Shown here piece by piece: positions 15,088 to 22,468 of a stretch of 22,700 bases of DNA; the stretch's first letter is position 1; the number at the start of each line of letters is the position of its first letter. This DNA is from an uncultured Eubacteriales bacterium (GTDB taxonomy: Bacteria > Bacillota > Clostridia > Oscillospirales > CAG-272), in the NCBI GenBank assembly GCA_900554225.1, contig USGH01000013.1, forward strand, positions 1 through 22,700. Reading direction: 5' to 3'. Under the pieces are notes generated by a model that searched no databases, was not told the DNA's origin, and worked only from the letters and a program-made list of their open reading frames with translations. The translations under genes and the position numbers were made by a program.

Positions 15088-16137
15088 ATGCTGTATATAC
15101 CAGCCGCAACTGTATCCATCATTTCCACCGGAGCCGTCGTCGGGAAAAAGGAGCGAAACGGACCGCTTTCCGAAACCTTTGCGCCGTTTTTCGACAGTAT
15201 GAGCGATCCGGAAGGGGAGGATCGCTTCGGGCAGAAAACCTTTGAACGCGCAGAGGCAGAAATGCAGCGGCGTGCGGTAGGTCAGGCCCTGTCACGCGCG
15301 GGATTGTCGGCATCGGACATTTCCCTTCTCTTCGCCGGCGATCTCGTGAACCAGTGCATCGCGTCTCACTATGGTCTGCTGTCGTTCGGAATCCCGCATA
15401 TCGGTATTTTTGGCGCATGCTCGACCGCCGCAGAGGGACTGCTGCTTTCAGCAATGACCTTAGGCGGCGGACGGTGCGGCTCCCGTGTGCTGAACGTCAC
15501 CTCGTCCCACTATTGTACGGCAGAGCGGCAGTTCCGGTTTCCCTTGGAATACGGCGGGCAGCGGACGCCAAGCGCACAATGGACGGTCACAGCGGCATCC
15601 GCGTTCGTCACCTCCATCGAATCGGCAGATACACCGGACAGCGCGTACACACCGGTCATTCGTGCGGCACTGCCCGGTCGGATGGTCGATGGCGGGATCC
15701 GCGATGCCGGAAACATGGGAGCTGCGATGGCTCCGGCGGCTCTCGACACGATCCTGCGGTTTCGGGCTGCCGATCCGGATGGTTTTGCGTCCCTCGACAT
15801 GATCTGCACCGGGGATCTCGGCTGGGAAGGAAGCGCAATTCTGTGCGATCTCGCCTATACAAAGGGGATGCCGATCGACCGGATCCACGCAGACTGCGGC
15901 AAGATGATCTATGCCGGAGACGATTCCCATGCGGGTGGATCGGGCTGCGGCTGTTCCGGGGCGGTCTGGGCATGTGATATACTGGAAAACGTGAAAAACG
16001 GGGTATTGCACAGCGTCCTGCTGGTCGGCACCGGTGCGCTGATGAACACGATGGCGGTCAGTCAGGGGCAGACGATTCCCGGGATCGCCCACGCAGTTCA
16101 CGTGATCGGCAAAAAAAATGGAGAAAGGCAGAGGTGA
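15088..16137 (+). CDS. spoVAD: Stage V sporulation protein AD
   Basis: SpoVAD is a soluble, thiolase-fold component of the SpoVA channel in the spore inner membrane. It binds dipicolinic acid, which is taken up in sporulation and released in germination. The 349-residue protein has the LFAGDLVNQCIASHYG block (residues 81-96), the GIFGACSTAAEGL segment with Cys111 at the thiolase-like site, and ICTGDLGWEG and DDSHAGGSGCGCS near the C-terminus. The length is close to the family norm of about 340. The start at 15088 follows GGGGAGG. An in-frame 42-codon extension overlaps the upstream gene and lacks a ribosome site. SpoVAE follows after 4 bases. SpoVAC, usually just upstream, is missing here. 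Confidence 0.96.
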   Translation: MLYIPAATVSIISTGAVVGKKERNGPLSETFAPFFDSMSDPEGEDRFGQKTFERAEAEMQRRAVGQALSRAGLSASDISLLFAGDLVNQCIASHYGLLSFGIPHIGIFGACSTAAEGLLLSAMTLGGGRCGSRVLNVTSSHYCTAERQFRFPLEYGGQRTPSAQWTVTAASAFVTSIESADTPDSAYTPVIRAALPGRMVDGGIRDAGNMGAAMAPAALDTILRFRAADPDGFASLDMICTGDLGWEGSAILCDLAYTKGMPIDRIHADCGKMIYAGDDSHAGGSGCGCSGAVWACDILENVKNGVLHSVLLVGTGALMNTMAVSQGQTIPGIAHAVHVIGKKNGERQR

Positions 16138-16141
16138 CGAT

Positions 16142-16498
16142 ATGGGCTATGTATACGCATTTTTCATCGGTGGTGCGCTTTGTGTGATCGCACAGCTTCT
16201 CATCGACAAAACACCCCTGACACCTGCGCGTATTCTGGTAACCTATGTGGTCGCAGGTGTCGTCTTAGGCGGAGTTGGACTGTACAAACCGCTTGTTGAG
16301 CTTGCCGGATGCGGTGCCACGACGCCACTGTGCGGATTTGGGAATCTGCTGGCAGAGGGTGTGAAAAAGGCGGTAGATAAAGACGGATTTGCAGGAATCC
16401 TCACAGGTGGATTGACCGCCGCGGCAGGTGGGATCACAGCCTCCCTGTTTTTCGGACTCCTTGCCGCGCTCTTCTCCAGAAGCCGTCCCAAGGGATAG
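16142..16498 (+). CDS. spoVAE: Stage V sporulation protein AE
   Basis: This 118-residue membrane protein is the SpoVAE (SpoVAEb type) subunit of the dipicolinic acid channel. It shows three to four hydrophobic segments: YVYAFFIGGALCVIAQLLI, LVTYVVAGVVLGGVGLY, and a C-terminal pair rich in Gly and Ala (GILTGGLTAAAGGITASLF). The motif TPARILVTYV and the central PLCGFGNLLAEGVKKAV are family features. The start at 16142 is four bases after the spoVAD stop and uses AGAGGTG, which overlaps that stop, so the two are translationally linked. No terminator with a T run was found directly downstream. Confidence 0.95.
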   Translation: MGYVYAFFIGGALCVIAQLLIDKTPLTPARILVTYVVAGVVLGGVGLYKPLVELAGCGATTPLCGFGNLLAEGVKKAVDKDGFAGILTGGLTAAAGGITASLFFGLLAALFSRSRPKG

Positions 16499-16562
16499 CA
16501 GGCGTATGTACAGGCGCAAAACCGGGGATTCTCGTGCGAAATGGCGATCGCGACAGCTGTAG

Positions 16563-16611
16563 TTGTGCAAGGCGTACAAATTGTGAACGACAAAATATAC
16601 ACATTGCACAA
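16563..16611. repeat. Inverted repeat TTGTGCAA/TTGCACAA
   Basis: Two perfect 8-bp arms (16563-16570 and 16604-16611) are separated by 33 bases, upstream of the promoter at 16669. It could be an operator for the HPr-like gene or a spaced hairpin. No further support. Confidence 0.4.
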
Positions 16612-16668
16612 TCGCTTTCCACATGAAACAGGCAGTTCGGTCATAAGGGAGAATCGATGCAAACCCTA

Positions 16669-16696
16669 TTGACTTTCCGGGAATTTGGAGTATAAT
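16669..16696 (+). promoter_or_regulatory. Strong sigma-A promoter of the HPr-like gene
   Basis: TTGACT (16669-16674) and TATAAT (16691-16696) are 16 bases apart. This is among the best promoters of the window. Confidence 0.88.
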
Positions 16697-16699
16697 ATA

Positions 16700-16858
16700 G
16701 GTGTCGAAGGAAAAAGGAAAAGAAGAAAGAAAACGCATAGCATCGGATGATGCATCCACTTCGACGGACACCGATCCGATCGCGGAAAGAACGTTTTCCA
16801 GTGTGAGAACCGGATGGATGGACATTTCGCCTGTCTCCGGATTTTGAAAGGAGTGCAT
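16700..16858 (+). promoter_or_regulatory. Structured ~160-nt leader of the HPr-like gene
   Basis: GGTGTC-GAAG (16700-16709) pairs with CTTC-GACG-GACACC (16759-16772), leaving a four-base bulge. Inside its loop are a purine-only stretch (16706-16733 is nearly all A and G) and a hairpin GCATC-GGAT-GATGC (16740-16753). Two more hairpins follow: GGAAA/TTTCC, and CCGGA/TCCGG with GACA/TGTC inside. The ribosome site AAAGGAG precedes the ATG at 16862. It does not match any riboswitch class I know. Confidence 0.5.
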
Positions 16859-16861
16859 ACT

Positions 16862-17107
16862 ATGATCTGCAACAGCAAATATCTTTACAAAATCGAGCTC
16901 GTAACGGCTTCCGATGTCGCAGAATTCAATAAGATCGCAACCAAGTGCCCCGGCAACGTATATATCGTAAACGGTGAGAACGGCAAGAAGAAGCTGAACG
17001 CAAAGAGCTTCCTCGGCGTACATCTCGCAAGAATGGCATGGAACGAGATCTACGTGGAAACCGATTTCGACTGCTACTTCGATTTCGAGAAGTTCATCTG
17101 CGAATAA
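16862..17107 (+). CDS. HPr-like protein lacking the phosphocarrier histidine
   Basis: This 81-residue protein resembles HPr-family proteins in size, in the alternating beta-alpha pattern and in the segment LNAKSFLGVHLARM (residues 45-58), which corresponds to the region around regulatory Ser46 of HPr. Ser49 would be its counterpart. The loop that carries His15 in true HPr reads VTASDVAEF here, without His. The only histidine in the protein is His54. It is therefore unlikely to transfer phosphate in the PTS and may instead be a regulatory or binding protein of the HPr fold. The start at 16862 follows AAAGGAG. The protein has its own strong promoter, a long structured leader and a terminator, which suggests high or controlled expression. 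The fold assignment rests on pattern resemblance only. Confidence 0.75.
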   Translation: MICNSKYLYKIELVTASDVAEFNKIATKCPGNVYIVNGENGKKKLNAKSFLGVHLARMAWNEIYVETDFDCYFDFEKFICE

Positions 17108-17153
17108 TATCGCTGCGAGTAACATCGCTGCGAGTAACATCGCTGCGAATAAG
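17098..17153 (+). repeat. 15-bp tandem repeat at the 3' end of the HPr-like gene
   Basis: Units at 17098-17112, 17113-17127 and 17128-17142 plus a partial fourth (17143-17153) share the pattern CTGCGARTAAYATCG. The first unit includes the last codons and stop of the gene. Because 15 is a multiple of three, every copy keeps TGC-GAR-TAA in the same frame. Confidence 0.9.
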
Positions 17154-17252
17154 AATTCGCCTACGCATACAATCACGGCAATCGCCTGTGCGTATGACTG
17201 TCGTTCATGTGCAAGCAACTCTCCCGCGTGGAGTTTTCTGAAAACCGGAGAA

Positions 17253-17289
17253 AACGCTGTATGTCCTACAGGGATGTGCAGTGTTTTTT
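17253..17289 (+). terminator. Terminator of the HPr-like gene
   Basis: A 14-bp stem (17253-17266 with 17272-17285, with several G-U pairs) closes on a five-base loop and is followed by T to 17289. The remaining bases 17290-17383 show nothing else. Confidence 0.85.
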
Positions 17290-17383
17290 CTGTTTGTCTG
17301 CGCCGGGCGCTGTCTATCCGTGCCACATTTTATAGATATTACCCATGTTTTACATCATTTTTTGTCTTTTCTTCGCTTTGTTC

Positions 17384-17412
17384 ATGTTTAATTCACAATT
17401 TCGTGCTATACT
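17384..17412 (+). promoter_or_regulatory. Extended -10 promoter of the solute-binding protein gene
   Basis: TATACT (17407-17412) has TG at 17404-17405. The -35 position (ATGTTT, 17384-17389) is poor, so the extended -10 probably carries recognition. Confidence 0.65.
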
Positions 17413-17462
17413 TATAGTAACTTTCCCAGCAAAATCCATCACACAACAGGAGATGCACGGTA

Positions 17463-18914
17463 ATGAAGAAAATCACAGCACTGCTCCTTGTCGTACTGAT
17501 GCTGGCACAGCTTGCGTCCTGCGGCAATGGAGAAAGCGACAAGGAAACCACCGGGGAAACAATCGACAATACCGCCGCGGCAGACACCGAAACCGAATCG
17601 GAAACCGAGCGCAAGCCTGCTCTGCCGGACAAGGATTACGGTGGTCAGACCCTCCATATGGTCACGGAAACGGGCTTTGAAAAGTACATCTATGCCTCGG
17701 AGCAGACCGGTGAGCCTGTAAACGACGCGCTGTATACGGCAAGAACCAACGTGGAGGAGCAGTTCAATGTATCGCTCCTGAACGACATCGTGGTGCCGGA
17801 GGGTGCGCGCAACATCACCGAAAGCACGGTCAAATCCGGCGAGGACACCTTCTTTGTGGCGCAGAATCACGACCGCACCACAGCTTCCCTCGCGCTGAAC
17901 GGCTGGCTGTACAACGTATACGACCTGCCCTACATCGACACGACGGCGGAGTGGTGGCCGCAGTTCACATTGGACAGTCTGACCATCAACGGACGTATGT
18001 ACTATATCTCCAACTACACCGGCTGGAACGGTCTGGCGTTTACGCGCGTGATTTTCGCGAATATGGGGCATGTGACCGACTTTGGTCTGGAAAATCCGTT
18101 TGAGATGGTGTATAACAAAACGTGGACGCTCGACAATTTCGCCGCCATGACGAAGGACATTTACGTCGATGTGGACGGCAACGGCGCGCGTGATCGGACG
18201 GACACCTATGGCTTCTTCTATGAAAAAACGCCGTATTGCTGGCTGGAGGGCTTCGGCGTCGAATTGTATCAGAAGGACGGCGAGAATTCCGCGCAGATCC
18301 ACCTTGCCGCAACGGAACCGCGGGTCGTCGAGCTTGTGGAAAAGCTGCATGACTGGTGCTACAGCGGCGCGCCGGGTGTGAACGTCAATCTGGACGAGGA
18401 CTGGAAGGGGACAGACCGCAGAGCACTGTACGCACAGGGGAATTCGGTATTTCTCATGGATTCCGTCGGCGGTACAGTGGACGCGCTGACCGACTCCGAC
18501 ATCGAATACGCGATCCTGCCGTTCCCTCTCCTTGACGACACGCAGAAGGACTACATCGGCGCGTGTACGGATCGACTCCTCTTTGTGCCGATCACGGTAC
18601 AGGATCTGGAGCAGACGGGTATTCTCATCGAAGCACTGAACTACGAGGGCTACAGGCACGTTCTGCCGACCTATCAGGAAAACACGCTGAAAAAACGGTA
18701 CGCGACCTCGGAGGACACCTCGAAGATGCTCGACATTATCTTCGCGAACCGCGTCATCAGCCTGTCCTACCTCTATGGCGACGTATCGCTCAACTTCCTC
18801 GGCAAGGTCGTCCCGAACAATACGATCGCCAGCTACATAGAATCCGTATCGAAGAAGGAGCAGACGACCATCGACCAGATCATCGCGCTGCATTCCAGTG
18901 ACGAGACGAAGTAA
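17463..18914 (+). CDS. Extracellular solute-binding lipoprotein, family 1 type
   Basis: This 483-residue protein looks like the substrate-binding part of an ABC importer for sugars or oligosaccharides. The signal peptide ends in lipobox LASC with Cys20 as the anchor. A 30-residue linker rich in Thr and Glu follows, and then a binding-protein fold with the YGGQTLHMVT start, TWTLDNFAAMT, and a calcium-loop-like DVDGNGARDRTDTYGF (from residue 236), frequent in family 1 binding proteins of Clostridia. No permease or ATPase gene is adjacent, so the transporter partners must lie elsewhere or the protein has another role. It is transcribed alone, with its own promoter and terminator. The ligand is unknown. 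Confidence 0.85.
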   Translation: MKKITALLLVVLMLAQLASCGNGESDKETTGETIDNTAAADTETESETERKPALPDKDYGGQTLHMVTETGFEKYIYASEQTGEPVNDALYTARTNVEEQFNVSLLNDIVVPEGARNITESTVKSGEDTFFVAQNHDRTTASLALNGWLYNVYDLPYIDTTAEWWPQFTLDSLTINGRMYYISNYTGWNGLAFTRVIFANMGHVTDFGLENPFEMVYNKTWTLDNFAAMTKDIYVDVDGNGARDRTDTYGFFYEKTPYCWLEGFGVELYQKDGENSAQIHLAATEPRVVELVEKLHDWCYSGAPGVNVNLDEDWKGTDRRALYAQGNSVFLMDSVGGTVDALTDSDIEYAILPFPLLDDTQKDYIGACTDRLLFVPITVQDLEQTGILIEALNYEGYRHVLPTYQENTLKKRYATSEDTSKMLDIIFANRVISLSYLYGDVSLNFLGKVVPNNTIASYIESVSKKEQTTIDQIIALHSSDETK

Positions 18915-18931
18915 TCGAATACCCAAAAATG

Positions 18932-18968
18932 GGCGGACAGACTCCGGTATGGAGCCAGTCCGCCTTTT
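18932..18968 (+). terminator. Terminator between the solute-binding protein gene and nif3, probably bidirectional
   Basis: GGCGGAC (18932-18938) pairs with GTCCGCC (18958-18964), with CTCC/GGAG pairing inside, followed by TTTT. On the minus strand a T run follows two bases after the stem, so it can also end the trmK-nif3 transcript. Confidence 0.88.
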
Positions 18969-18982
18969 GCTATGCGAGCCTT

Positions 18983-19753
18983 TCACCGATACCCATACGG
19001 GCAGCAGCCGATCGGTGTGCAGTCGAGACCGGTTTCGCGGCACAGCCAGGCGGCAAGCTCCCGGCAGATCGGTGCTTCGGTGTGATAATGACCCGCTTCC
19101 ACGACGACAAGTCCTTCCTCCGCCGCATCTGCCGCCATATTGTATCCCGCTTCTCCGGTGAGATACAGATCCGCTCCGATGTCCATAGCTGCGTTCACGA
19201 AATCCTTTCCATCGCCGCCGCAGAGTGCCACCTTGCGCACCGGCTTCTGTGGATCGCCCGTGATACGCACCCGCCCGGCATCCAGTGCATCCCGGATCAG
19301 CATAGCATAATCGCCCGCAAGCATCGGTTCCGCAAGCGTGAAATACCGACCGAGCGTTGGATTTTCCGCGTCGCCAAATGTCCCCTCCGCCTGATGCCAC
19401 AACGCCTTGCACAGCGCATCGTTCACGCCATCCTCTCCGGCGTCCATACGCGTGTGGTACGAGAGGACGGACAGGTGGTTCTCCAATGCCAGGATCGCCT
19501 TGCGTCCGGTCAGTGCAGCCGGTGTGATGCTTCCTATTTTCCGGAAAATAAGCGGGTGGTGGGTCACCAGTGCGTCAAAGCCGTTGTCTATCGCGTACCG
19601 GATCACCATTTCCGCGGGATCCAATGCCACAAGAACGCTTTGGATCGGTCGGTGCAGATCGGCGCACACCATGATCCCGTCGTTGTCCCACGGGGCTGTC
19701 AGATCCGGTGTGAATTTTCCGGCAAGCAGTCGGTTCAGTTCTTCCGTTGTCAT
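18983..19753 (-). CDS. Nif3-like dinuclear metal-centre protein (YqfO type)
   Basis: This 256-residue protein belongs to the Nif3/DUF34 family, toroidal hexamers that bind two metal ions per subunit and whose enzymatic role is not settled. Metal ligands are visible at His65-His66 (VTHHPLIF), Asp104 (HTRMDA) and His222 and Glu226 (EAGHYHTE). The protein lacks the PII-like insert of longer homologues, which is a normal variant. The start overlaps the stop of trmK by four bases (ATGA), so the two are translated together. This trmK-nif3 pairing is common in Bacillota. Confidence 0.94.
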   Translation of the reverse strand: MTTEELNRLLAGKFTPDLTAPWDNDGIMVCADLHRPIQSVLVALDPAEMVIRYAIDNGFDALVTHHPLIFRKIGSITPAALTGRKAILALENHLSVLSYHTRMDAGEDGVNDALCKALWHQAEGTFGDAENPTLGRYFTLAEPMLAGDYAMLIRDALDAGRVRITGDPQKPVRKVALCGGDGKDFVNAAMDIGADLYLTGEAGYNMAADAAEEGLVVVEAGHYHTEAPICRELAAWLCRETGLDCTPIGCCPYGYR

Positions 19754-20553
19754 ACACGTTTCCCTCTTTTTTCAATGATTTTCTTGCTTTCCGCCAGATA
19801 CGCGTCCAGCTCCCAAGCCAATGCGTCTTCATAGGCGGTATCCAGTCTGCCGGCGATCCTGCCCTGCCGTTTTTTCTCGAGCGCGTGCCGGAATCCGATG
19901 ACATATGGCTGCCACAGCGGATCGGTGCGGTCCTGTCTGCCCAGGAGAAGCTCCGCCTCGGTGTATTCTTCCTGCGCTCCGGTGTATTCGGCAGCAATGA
20001 CGGCGTAGATCTTCCCGTTTGCCTTGCACAGCCGTTCTTCACGGATCGTATAGCCGTCCTTGCGCAGTGCGCACCGCAGATCGTATCCGTGGGACATGGG
20101 CTGCAATACAAGCCGCAATCCCGCTTGCGGCAAATACGGACTGGCACGGAGAATTTCGGCGATCAGCTCCCCGCCCATACCGCAGATGCAGAGATCCGTC
20201 ACCCCATACGCTGCGGGATCCGTTTCGCCCAGTCCGTTTGTGAGCAGAAATGTGATCCGTTCCGACACGCCGTACAGTTCGGCATTCCGTTTTGCCGCCT
20301 CCAGTGGTCCCCGATTGATATCGCTTGCGACCGCCGCCGTACATTTTCCACAGCGCAGCAGATAGATCGGAATGTACGCGTGATCGGTACCGATGTCCCA
20401 GACCACACTTTCCTCCGGCAGCAGGTCACACGCAGTCCGCAGTCGCCTGTCCAACGCCGGACCATCCGATCGCGCCGTTTCCGCTGTCGGTGCTTCCGGG
20501 AACAGGCACTCCGGTGTTGGTATCCCCTTTTCGTCTTCGTCGAATGTTGTCAT
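19750..20553 (-). CDS. trmK: tRNA (adenine(22)-N(1))-methyltransferase TrmK
   Basis: TrmK methylates N1 of adenine 22 in bacterial tRNAs, using S-adenosylmethionine. The 267-residue protein has the family SAM-binding motif DIGTDHAYIP (residues 53-62), ASDINRGPLEAAKRN, GMGGELIAEIL (125-135) and QPMSHGYDLR (151-160). A coiled, charged C-terminal tail is usual. About 30 extra N-terminal residues precede the fold, with no obvious function. The start at 20553 follows AGGGGAGAG. An in-frame extension of 19 codons would run into the terminator hairpin at 20582-20637 and is not supported. No clear promoter lies between that terminator and the start. Confidence 0.94.
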   Translation of the reverse strand: MTTFDEDEKGIPTPECLFPEAPTAETARSDGPALDRRLRTACDLLPEESVVWDIGTDHAYIPIYLLRCGKCTAAVASDINRGPLEAAKRNAELYGVSERITFLLTNGLGETDPAAYGVTDLCICGMGGELIAEILRASPYLPQAGLRLVLQPMSHGYDLRCALRKDGYTIREERLCKANGKIYAVIAAEYTGAQEEYTEAELLLGRQDRTDPLWQPYVIGFRHALEKKRQGRIAGRLDTAYEDALAWELDAYLAESKKIIEKRGKRV

Positions 20554-20581
20554 ACGCTCTCCCCTTTGGTCGCAGAATCGG

Positions 20582-20637
20582 AAAAAGCGATCCGTTCGGC
20601 GCGGTGGCATTCTCCCACAGTTACGCCGGCGGATCGC
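20582..20637 (-). terminator. Terminator after the DUF1858 gene
   Basis: On the minus strand GCGATCCG (20630-20637) pairs with CGGATCGC (20587-20594), with a second CGGCG/CGCCG stem inside, and is followed by five T (20582-20586). It leaves only 28 bases before the trmK start. Confidence 0.85.
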
Positions 20638-20655
20638 CTCTTTGTCAGTTGCGGA

Positions 20656-20859
20656 TTACTTTTTCTGCGAGAAATACTCGTTGAGCTTCTTCACCAGTGC
20701 GTCCGCGTCGGTGCCGTGTACATCGCAGGCCTCTTCAATCGTTTCGCTGCGGGATACGGGGCAGTCCAGACAGTGCATACCGATTTCGAGGAAAAATTCG
20801 CCGGTTGCTTCGTCACAGTCGATGATGTCGCCGATGATGGTATCCTTGGTAACTTCCAT
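20656..20859 (-). CDS. DUF1858 small CxxC protein
   Basis: This 67-residue protein matches the DUF1858 family (hybrid-cluster-protein-associated redox disulfide domain). It has the pattern TKDTIIGDII at the start and GMHCLDCPVS with Cys30 and Cys33. The function is unknown. The paired cysteines suggest redox chemistry or metal binding. The start at 20859 follows AAAGGAG. It lies 80 bases after murA on the same strand, and a strong terminator follows it. Confidence 0.9.
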   Translation of the reverse strand: MEVTKDTIIGDIIDCDEATGEFFLEIGMHCLDCPVSRSETIEEACDVHGTDADALVKKLNEYFSQKK

Positions 20860-20939
20860 AGTATTGAAACTCCTTTATGTTTGGAAAATGATATACTCCT
20901 ATTGTGTCCGCACCGTGGCAGGTCTATACCGTGCGCGGA

Positions 20940-22226
20940 TCAGTTTGCCTTTTTTACAGCGGGATCGGGCAGTTGGATCTTTCGGATATCCGCTCCCAGT
21001 CCGCGCAGCTTGCCGCATATGTCGTCGTATCCGCGTTCGATCAGGCGGCTTTCGGTGATCTCGGTCTGTCCGCTGCACATCAGTGCCGCGATCATGACAG
21101 CAATTCCGCCGCGCAGATCCGTCGCCATTACAGGAGCCGCAGACAATGGTGCGCCGCCCTCGATGGTGACGATCCGTCCTTCCACCTTAATCTGTGCGCC
21201 CATCCGACGGAGCTCCTCGACGTAACGGAAGCGGTTCTCAAAAATACTCTCATTGATATAGCTGACTCCCTCGGCGCGCAGAAGCAGTGCCGTCATCTGC
21301 GGGTGCATGTCGGTCGGGAAACCGGGATACGGCAGGGTTTTGATGCTGGTGCGGCGGATTTTCCCAGATGCGGTCACGTGTACCGCCTCGTCAAATTCCT
21401 CCACATCCACGCCGACCTCCAACAGCTTTGCCGTGATCGATTCCAGATGCTTCGGAATCACGTTGTTGATCCGCACGGAACCGCCGGTCGCAGCAGCCGC
21501 CACCATAAACGAGCCTGCCTCAATCATATCGGGAATGATCGCATAGGAACATCCGTGCAGCTCCTTAACGCCGCGGATTTTGATCACATCCGAACCGGCG
21601 CCGCTGATGTTCGCACCACAGGTATTGAGGAACTGGGCACAGTCCACCACATGCGGTTCTCTTGCCGCGTTGTCGATGATGGTCACACCCTCGGCAGTGG
21701 CGGCGGCAATCATGATATTGATGGTAGCACCGACGCTCGACACGTCAAAAAAGATGTTGGTCCCGCGCGCGCCGTTTTCCGACCGGATGTCGATATAACC
21801 GCCCTCTGTACTGACCTCTCCACCCAGTGCCTCAAAGCCCTTGATGTGCTGGTCGATGGGACGAACGCCAAAATCACAGCCGCCGGGCAGCCCGACTCTC
21901 GCCTTACCGAAACGGCCAAATTCCGCGCCGAGCAGATAATACGAGCCGCGCAGCTTCCGGACAAGCTCATAATCCGATGTTCCCGGCGCAAGATGCGTAC
22001 AGTCGATTTCGTAGGTGGTACGTTCAAGCACCCGGATCTCGGCACCCATACCGCGCAAAATCGTGAACGAGCAGTTTATATCGCTGATATTCGGAATATT
22101 TTCAAGCACCACTTTACCGGGAACAAGCGCACAGGCGTATATAATCGGGAGCGCGGCGTTTTTGGATCCGCTGACCTCCACACTGCCCATCAGAGGCACG
22201 CCTCCGTGAACCACAATTTTCTCCAT
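20940..22226 (-). CDS. murA: UDP-N-acetylglucosamine 1-carboxyvinyltransferase MurA
   Basis: MurA transfers enolpyruvate from phosphoenolpyruvate to UDP-N-acetylglucosamine, the first committed step of peptidoglycan synthesis, in the cytoplasm. The 428-residue protein has Lys22 in VSGSKNAALP, the active-site loop LPGGCDFGVRP with Cys117, and the FPTDMHPQM segment with the catalytic Asp. Cys117 is intact, the form that reacts with fosfomycin. The start was set at ATG 22226, which gives the family N-terminus MEKIVVHGG. An in-frame TTG at 22253 would add nine residues. The ribosome site is not clear: GGAAAGG lies 14 bases upstream, which is farther than usual. Transcription probably starts about 190 bases upstream. 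Confidence 0.95.
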   Translation of the reverse strand: MEKIVVHGGVPLMGSVEVSGSKNAALPIIYACALVPGKVVLENIPNISDINCSFTILRGMGAEIRVLERTTYEIDCTHLAPGTSDYELVRKLRGSYYLLGAEFGRFGKARVGLPGGCDFGVRPIDQHIKGFEALGGEVSTEGGYIDIRSENGARGTNIFFDVSSVGATINIMIAAATAEGVTIIDNAAREPHVVDCAQFLNTCGANISGAGSDVIKIRGVKELHGCSYAIIPDMIEAGSFMVAAAATGGSVRINNVIPKHLESITAKLLEVGVDVEEFDEAVHVTASGKIRRTSIKTLPYPGFPTDMHPQMTALLLRAEGVSYINESIFENRFRYVEELRRMGAQIKVEGRIVTIEGGAPLSAAPVMATDLRGGIAVMIAALMCSGQTEITESRLIERGYDDICGKLRGLGADIRKIQLPDPAVKKAN

Positions 22227-22416
22227 GAACAAGCACCATGCCTTTCCAAGCAATCCTAAATTCTTTCCATACTCTGTCTATTCATCCGCGAACCGCATCA
22301 CGGTCCTTCTCGTAGCCGTGCGGTTTCTCCACAATCCGCGGGCAATCTCTTTCAGCAGGCGTGTACGGATCTCCGGCAGATAACGCATAACCGCCCAAAA
22401 TCCCCATAGTACACCT
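22227..22416 (-). promoter_or_regulatory. Structured ~190-nt leader of murA
   Basis: A hairpin at 22291-22325 pairs AACCGC with GCGGTT and ACGG with CCGT, with a three-base bulge. Two overlapping minus-strand mini-frames exist: 22282-22407 (41 codons) and 22278-22388 (a 36-residue, very basic peptide starting MRYLPEIRTRLLKEIARG). Neither has a convincing ribosome site. No T run follows the hairpin, so it is not a terminator. Confidence 0.45.
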
Positions 22417-22422
22417 CTATAT

Positions 22423-22451
22423 ATTATAACAGCAACCCGCGCAAATGGAAA
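22423..22451 (-). promoter_or_regulatory. Extended -10 promoter of murA
   Basis: On the minus strand TTTCCA (22446-22451) and TATAAT (22423-22428) are 17 bases apart, and TG one base before the -10 box gives an extended -10. Confidence 0.82.
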
Positions 22452-22468
22452 GCGTTTTTTGCAGGATT

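Noticed and set aside
17098..17153. CRISPR-like array
   Set aside because: The units are directly contiguous 15-mers with no spacers, beginning inside a coding end.
17439..19412. A 657-codon open frame on the minus strand
   Set aside because: It is antisense to the solute-binding protein gene and part of nif3, both firmly identified, and its translation shows no domain. Long antisense frames are common in GC-rich DNA.
20880..20940. Possible murA terminator (TCCGCGC/GTGCGGA) and a promoter for the DUF1858 gene
   Set aside because: The hairpin has no T run, and the TATATC-like box has no acceptable -35. murA and DUF1858 may be co-transcribed.
19747..22259. Long plus-strand frames opposite trmK and murA
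   Set aside because: They are antisense to conserved genes and have no domain-like features.
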